From: Arcobacter sp. UBA7394
GTDB taxonomy: Bacteria > Campylobacterota > Campylobacteria > Campylobacterales > Arcobacteraceae
Length of the DNA stretch: 8,161 nt
Direction: 5' to 3'
Assembly (NCBI GenBank): GCA_002470185.1
Contig: DKNG01000090.1
Location: forward strand, 1 to 8,161
Below, one piece after another: positions 5,607 through 8,161 of the stretch. A program made the position numbers and the translations under genes. Numbering within the stretch: the first letter of the stretch is position 1; each line of letters begins with the position of its first letter. The notes beneath the pieces are model-generated. The model was given only the letters and a program-made list of their open reading frames with translations. It searched no databases and was not told where the DNA came from.

Positions 5607-7194
5607 CTTCTTCATACATTGCAGAGGCTGTTTTCTCAGTCTCTACAATAATATGAGAAAGATTTAACTTTGATAAAGCATTTTTTTCTTCATATTTATT
5701 TACTTTAACAACAGTTTTTTTACCTTCTGCCATTTCATCAACCACCTCACAAATATGCATTAGTTTTTCACTATTTCCAATACAAACAATTACAGAAGAA
5801 GCATCATGTATATTTAAAGATTTTAAGATGTCTTTTTTGGCCGCATTTCCATAAATTACTGGTAAACCTGCTCTTTGAGCATCAATCACAGTTTTTATAT
5901 CATTTTCAATTGCTATATATTCCCCTTTGTTTTCACTAATAAGTTTTGCAATATTTTTACCTAATCTTCCAAATCCAATTAAAATTATATGATTTGATAA
6001 CTCTTTATTATTAACACTAACCGTCTCTTTACTTTTATTTGAGCTAAAGTTCAATTTATCAACTATTGAAGATAAGTTTTTCAAAACAAAAGGTGTTATA
6101 ATCATTGATATTACTACTGTTACTATTAGAATTTGCCCTGTTGTTGGTTCGATTAAATCCCGTGCGAAAGATAGTTCAAATATAACTAATGCAAATTCTC
6201 CCAACTGAAATAGTGAAACCGCTGTTTTTAAAGATGTTCGATTATTACTTGTTAATCTCATTATTGCATAAATAATAGCAATTTTTATTACAATGATTAT
6301 TGGTAATAAAATCACTATAGATGTAATATTTTCATATATAATTATAAAATCTAACTGCATACCAACTGTTACGAAGAATACACCCAATAATAAATCTCTA
6401 AAAGGAATAAGGTCAGCTTCAACTTGATGTTTATATCTAGTTTCTGCAATCATCATACCTGCAATAAATGCTCCTAAAGAGTAAGAAAAACCAAAAAAAT
6501 GAGCAATATATGAAGTACCAATAACTAAAAGTAAAATAGAACTAATGAATATTTCATTTGATTTTGCTTTTGCTACATTTAATAAAAATGGCTCTAATAA
6601 ATACTTTCCAGCAATAAACAGACCAAGTAATAAAATAGTTGCATCTATAAATGTTTGTGTAAGCAGTGAAGATATTGACTGATTTACACTTGAAAAAATT
6701 GTAATCATTAATAAAATAGGGATTACTGCTATATCTTGAAATAGTAAAACCCCTAGTACTCTTCTTCCATAAGGTTTATTAATATCTCCATTTTCATTTA
6801 GAACTTTTAATACAATTGCTGTTGAAGATAAAGCAAAAGCAAGACCTATAATAATAGAAGATTTTAAATCTAGTGAGAAGAACTGATGTCCAATAAAAGA
6901 GAAAATAACAGCAGTTAATATAACTTGAGAACCACCATATAAAAACACCTCTTTTTTCATTTTTATTAAATGATTTACAGAGAATTCTAATCCAATTGTA
7001 AACATCAAGAATACAACACCAAATTCAGCTATTTCTTTTAAGTCTTCATTATGAACAGCTTCGTGTAAATTAAAACCATAAGCAATAATCGTACCTGTTG
7101 CTATATATCCAATGATAGTAGGTATTCCCACTTTTTTCAAAAATAGGTTTAAAATTGTTGAAATAAGAATTGTAAATATAATAATTTCTAACAT
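5590..7194 (-). CDS. CPA2 family cation:proton antiporter, KefB/KefC-like, with TrkA-N domain
   Basis: A protein of 534 residues; ATG at 7194 preceded by AAGGA (7202-7206), 12 bases after the upstream gene ends. Residues 1-375 form the membrane exchanger with about a dozen segments: 'GIPTIIGYIATGTIIA' near the N-terminus, 'FGVVFLMFTIGLEF' (58-71), 'LAFALSSTAIVLKVL' (118-132), 'LLFQDIAVIP' (150-159; Gln153-Asp154 is the conserved ion-site pair), 'SLGAFIAGMMIAET' (239-252) and 'LLLGVFFVTVGMQLD' (268-282). The loop 'HQVEADLIPF' (256-265) corresponds to the HALESDIEP regulatory loop of KefC. After a polar linker (about 380-400), 'NHIILIGFGRLGKNIAKLI' starts a TrkA-N/RCK nucleotide-binding domain, with the GxGxxG at 407-412 and acidic Glu430 at the end of the second strand. 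The protein ends without an RCK-C domain. It probably exchanges K+ (or Na+) for protons at the inner membrane, gated by a nucleotide or similar ligand. No KefF/KefG-type partner is nearby, so glutathione gating is not established. Confidence 0.93.
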   Translation of the reverse strand: MLEIIIFTILISTILNLFLKKVGIPTIIGYIATGTIIAYGFNLHEAVHNEDLKEIAEFGVVFLMFTIGLEFSVNHLIKMKKEVFLYGGSQVILTAVIFSFIGHQFFSLDLKSSIIIGLAFALSSTAIVLKVLNENGDINKPYGRRVLGVLLFQDIAVIPILLMITIFSSVNQSISSLLTQTFIDATILLLGLFIAGKYLLEPFLLNVAKAKSNEIFISSILLLVIGTSYIAHFFGFSYSLGAFIAGMMIAETRYKHQVEADLIPFRDLLLGVFFVTVGMQLDFIIIYENITSIVILLPIIIVIKIAIIYAIMRLTSNNRTSLKTAVSLFQLGEFALVIFELSFARDLIEPTTGQILIVTVVISMIITPFVLKNLSSIVDKLNFSSNKSKETVSVNNKELSNHIILIGFGRLGKNIAKLISENKGEYIAIENDIKTVIDAQRAGLPVIYGNAAKKDILKSLNIHDASSVIVCIGNSEKLMHICEVVDEMAEGKKTVVKVNKYEEKNALSKLNLSHIIVETEKTASAMYEEAISLD

Positions 7195-7206
7195 GTATTT
7201 TTCCTT

Positions 7207-7842
7207 TTATTTCTTTTTTCTTGTTTTTGAAACACGATCTTTATTAAACTTATATTTTGTCTTTTTTAGTGTTTCAATTAAATCTGTTGAGACTTTATAA
7301 ATATCTGTAATATTCATATTGTTTCCATCTTTTTCTAGCGCAGCAATTTCATATTTTTCCATTAAAGATAAAAAATCAAAATCTTTTAGAAAGGGATATA
7401 AAGTCACAGATTTTTCTTCCTCTATTACCCAATGACTCAAAGTACAAATCACTAAAAATTCGGGCATAAATACTCTCTCTTTAGGAATATGAAACTCAAT
7501 TCTTTTTGCCATTGCATCATAATAGGTAATCAAAGGTTCTTCATATTTTGCAAGTTTTCTCAAAGGAGCATATCTCTTTGCATTTTGAACTAAGTTTAAT
7601 AAATAATCAACATTTACAACTGAGTCTTCAAGTTCTTCTTTTAGATCCCATAAAGTTTTGTAAATTTTTTTAGTATCCTCTAAATTACCAATTTTCATCA
7701 ATTCTAAATTTTCATTTTTAGCAAAGAACCGCTCTAGGGCAGTTCTAGCAAATACTAATAAAGCTTCTGTTTTTACATCTCTTATTAGTTTAGGTTTTAT
7801 TCTGTTTTTACAGTTTGTATTTAAAATTATATCTTCAGACAT
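7207..7842 (-). CDS. Conserved-looking soluble protein of unknown function between two antiporter genes
   Basis: A protein of 211 residues. The ATG at 7842 overlaps the end of the nhaA frame by 8 bases and is preceded by TAGGA (7850-7854) within nhaA, suggesting translational coupling. I do not recognise the family. There is no signal peptide or clear membrane segment. It looks mainly alpha-helical: 'RDVKTEALLVFARTALERFFAKNE' near the N-terminus, an acidic middle ('TLWDLKEELEDSVVNVDYLLNLVQNA', about 63-88), a 'RYAPLRKLAKYEEPLITYYDAMAKRIEF' segment, a more hydrophobic 'FMPEFLVICTLSHWVIEEEKSV' stretch, and a strongly basic tail (KKTKYKFNKDRVSKTRKKK). The tail could contact nucleic acid or acidic lipid head groups. 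Lying between NhaA and a Kef-like antiporter in one operon, it is a candidate regulator or accessory factor of cation/proton exchange, but this rests on position only. Confidence 0.8.
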   Translation of the reverse strand: MSEDIILNTNCKNRIKPKLIRDVKTEALLVFARTALERFFAKNENLELMKIGNLEDTKKIYKTLWDLKEELEDSVVNVDYLLNLVQNAKRYAPLRKLAKYEEPLITYYDAMAKRIEFHIPKERVFMPEFLVICTLSHWVIEEEKSVTLYPFLKDFDFLSLMEKYEIAALEKDGNNMNITDIYKVSTDLIETLKKTKYKFNKDRVSKTRKKK

Positions 7843-8161
7843 TTTGAATTCCTACTTTTTTACTATTTGCTTTTAAAATAAATAAAACACCAATAATACC
7901 AGCAATAAAAGAGGCGAAGAAAATACCAATTTTAACAGCTGAAATAACACTAGCATCAACAAAGGCTAATTGAGTAATAAAAATCGACATAGTAAATCCA
8001 ATACCACCCAAGAAGCCAACTGCAAGTATCTCACCCCATGAAATATCATCAGGTTTTGTTACAATTTTTAGTTTAGTAGCTAAATATGTAAAACCAAAGA
8101 TTCCTATTGGTTTACCAATTAATAGACCTAATACAACACCTAATACAATCATCATATTTTG
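7835..8161 (-). CDS. nhaA: Na+/H+ antiporter NhaA, C-terminal part (5' end outside window)
   Basis: The frame is open to the window edge (two codons, Gln-Asn, precede the Met at 8155), so that Met is internal and about 108 C-terminal codons are visible. The match to NhaA is clear: 'VVLGLLIGKPIGIFGFTYLATKLKI' corresponds to the E. coli segment with the functional Lys (Lys300 as I recall) in 'LLIGKPLGI'; 'DDISWGEILAVGFLGGIGFTMSIFI' contains the NhaA signature 'GIGFTMSIFI'; then 'LAF', a final membrane segment (about 'SAVKIGIFFASFIAGIIGVLFILKA') and a short polar tail. NhaA expels Na+ (or Li+) in exchange for two protons across the inner membrane and is activated at alkaline pH. The paired catalytic aspartates lie in the missing part. 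The gene ends in TGA at 7837-7835, 8 bases past the start of the next gene, so it leads at least a three-gene operon. Confidence 0.93.
   Translation of the reverse strand, partial: QNMMIVLGVVLGLLIGKPIGIFGFTYLATKLKIVTKPDDISWGEILAVGFLGGIGFTMSIFITQLAFVDASVISAVKIGIFFASFIAGIIGVLFILKANSKKVGIQNV

Noticed and set aside
7112..7300. A 62-codon open frame on the + strand across the junction of the 211-residue gene and the antiporter gene
   Set aside because: It runs antisense to two well-supported genes, has a low-complexity Phe-rich translation and shows no family pattern.
8153..8155. ATG at 8155 (minus strand) as the start of a short membrane protein
   Set aside because: The sequence is clearly the C-terminal part of NhaA and the frame continues off the window.
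1..8161. CRISPR arrays, tRNA/rRNA genes, insertion sequences or attachment sites
   Set aside because: No regularly spaced direct repeats, tRNA-like cloverleaf, transposase or integrase motifs, or terminal inverted repeats were seen on either strand.

Overview
The window is AT-rich (under about a third G+C by eye). It is densely packed, with short Shine-Dalgarno sites of the AGGA/AAGG type and heavy use of AAA, TTA and ATA codons. This, together with the mix of protein families, suggests a member of the Campylobacterota, most likely Arcobacter-like. That assignment is inference from composition and family content; there is no rRNA or other marker here. Almost every base is coding. The longest gap between genes is 111 bases (2359-2469), so no stretch of 300 bases lacks a gene.

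Left block (1-2358, + strand): the 3' part of a DUF1800 gene, followed 9 bases later by a complete DUF1501 gene. These two families are a well-known adjacent pair. The DUF1501 protein carries a twin-arginine signal, a possible lipobox cysteine and an Asn/Ser-rich linker, so it is probably folded in the cytoplasm, exported by Tat and perhaps anchored as a lipoprotein. The pair ends at a hairpin plus T-run that looks like an intrinsic terminator.

Middle block (2417-5606, + strand): a four-gene operon with gaps of 8-9 bases. It has its own consensus -10 box (2417-2422). A palindrome lies immediately downstream of that box, and a near copy sits 58 bases upstream inside the terminator stem. This layout suggests control by a dimeric repressor, TetR-like in the look of its site, whose gene is not in the window. 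The genes encode an exported GyrI-like (AraC effector-binding-like) protein, a class B (cobalamin-binding type) radical SAM enzyme, a small membrane protein of 82 residues, and the alpha-type subunit of a Rieske non-heme iron oxygenase with all metal ligands in place. I do not recognise this combination as a described pathway, and it is the best candidate here for an undescribed system: an inducible oxidative/radical modification or detoxification route.

Right block (5590-8161, - strand): a convergent operon for monovalent cation/proton exchange. In transcription order it holds the C-terminal part of the Na+/H+ antiporter NhaA, an unrecognised soluble protein of 211 residues whose start overlaps the nhaA stop by 8 bases, and a CPA2-family (KefB/KefC-like) antiporter with a cytoplasmic TrkA-N domain. 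The last gene overlaps the 3' end of the Rieske gene tail-to-tail by 17 bases.
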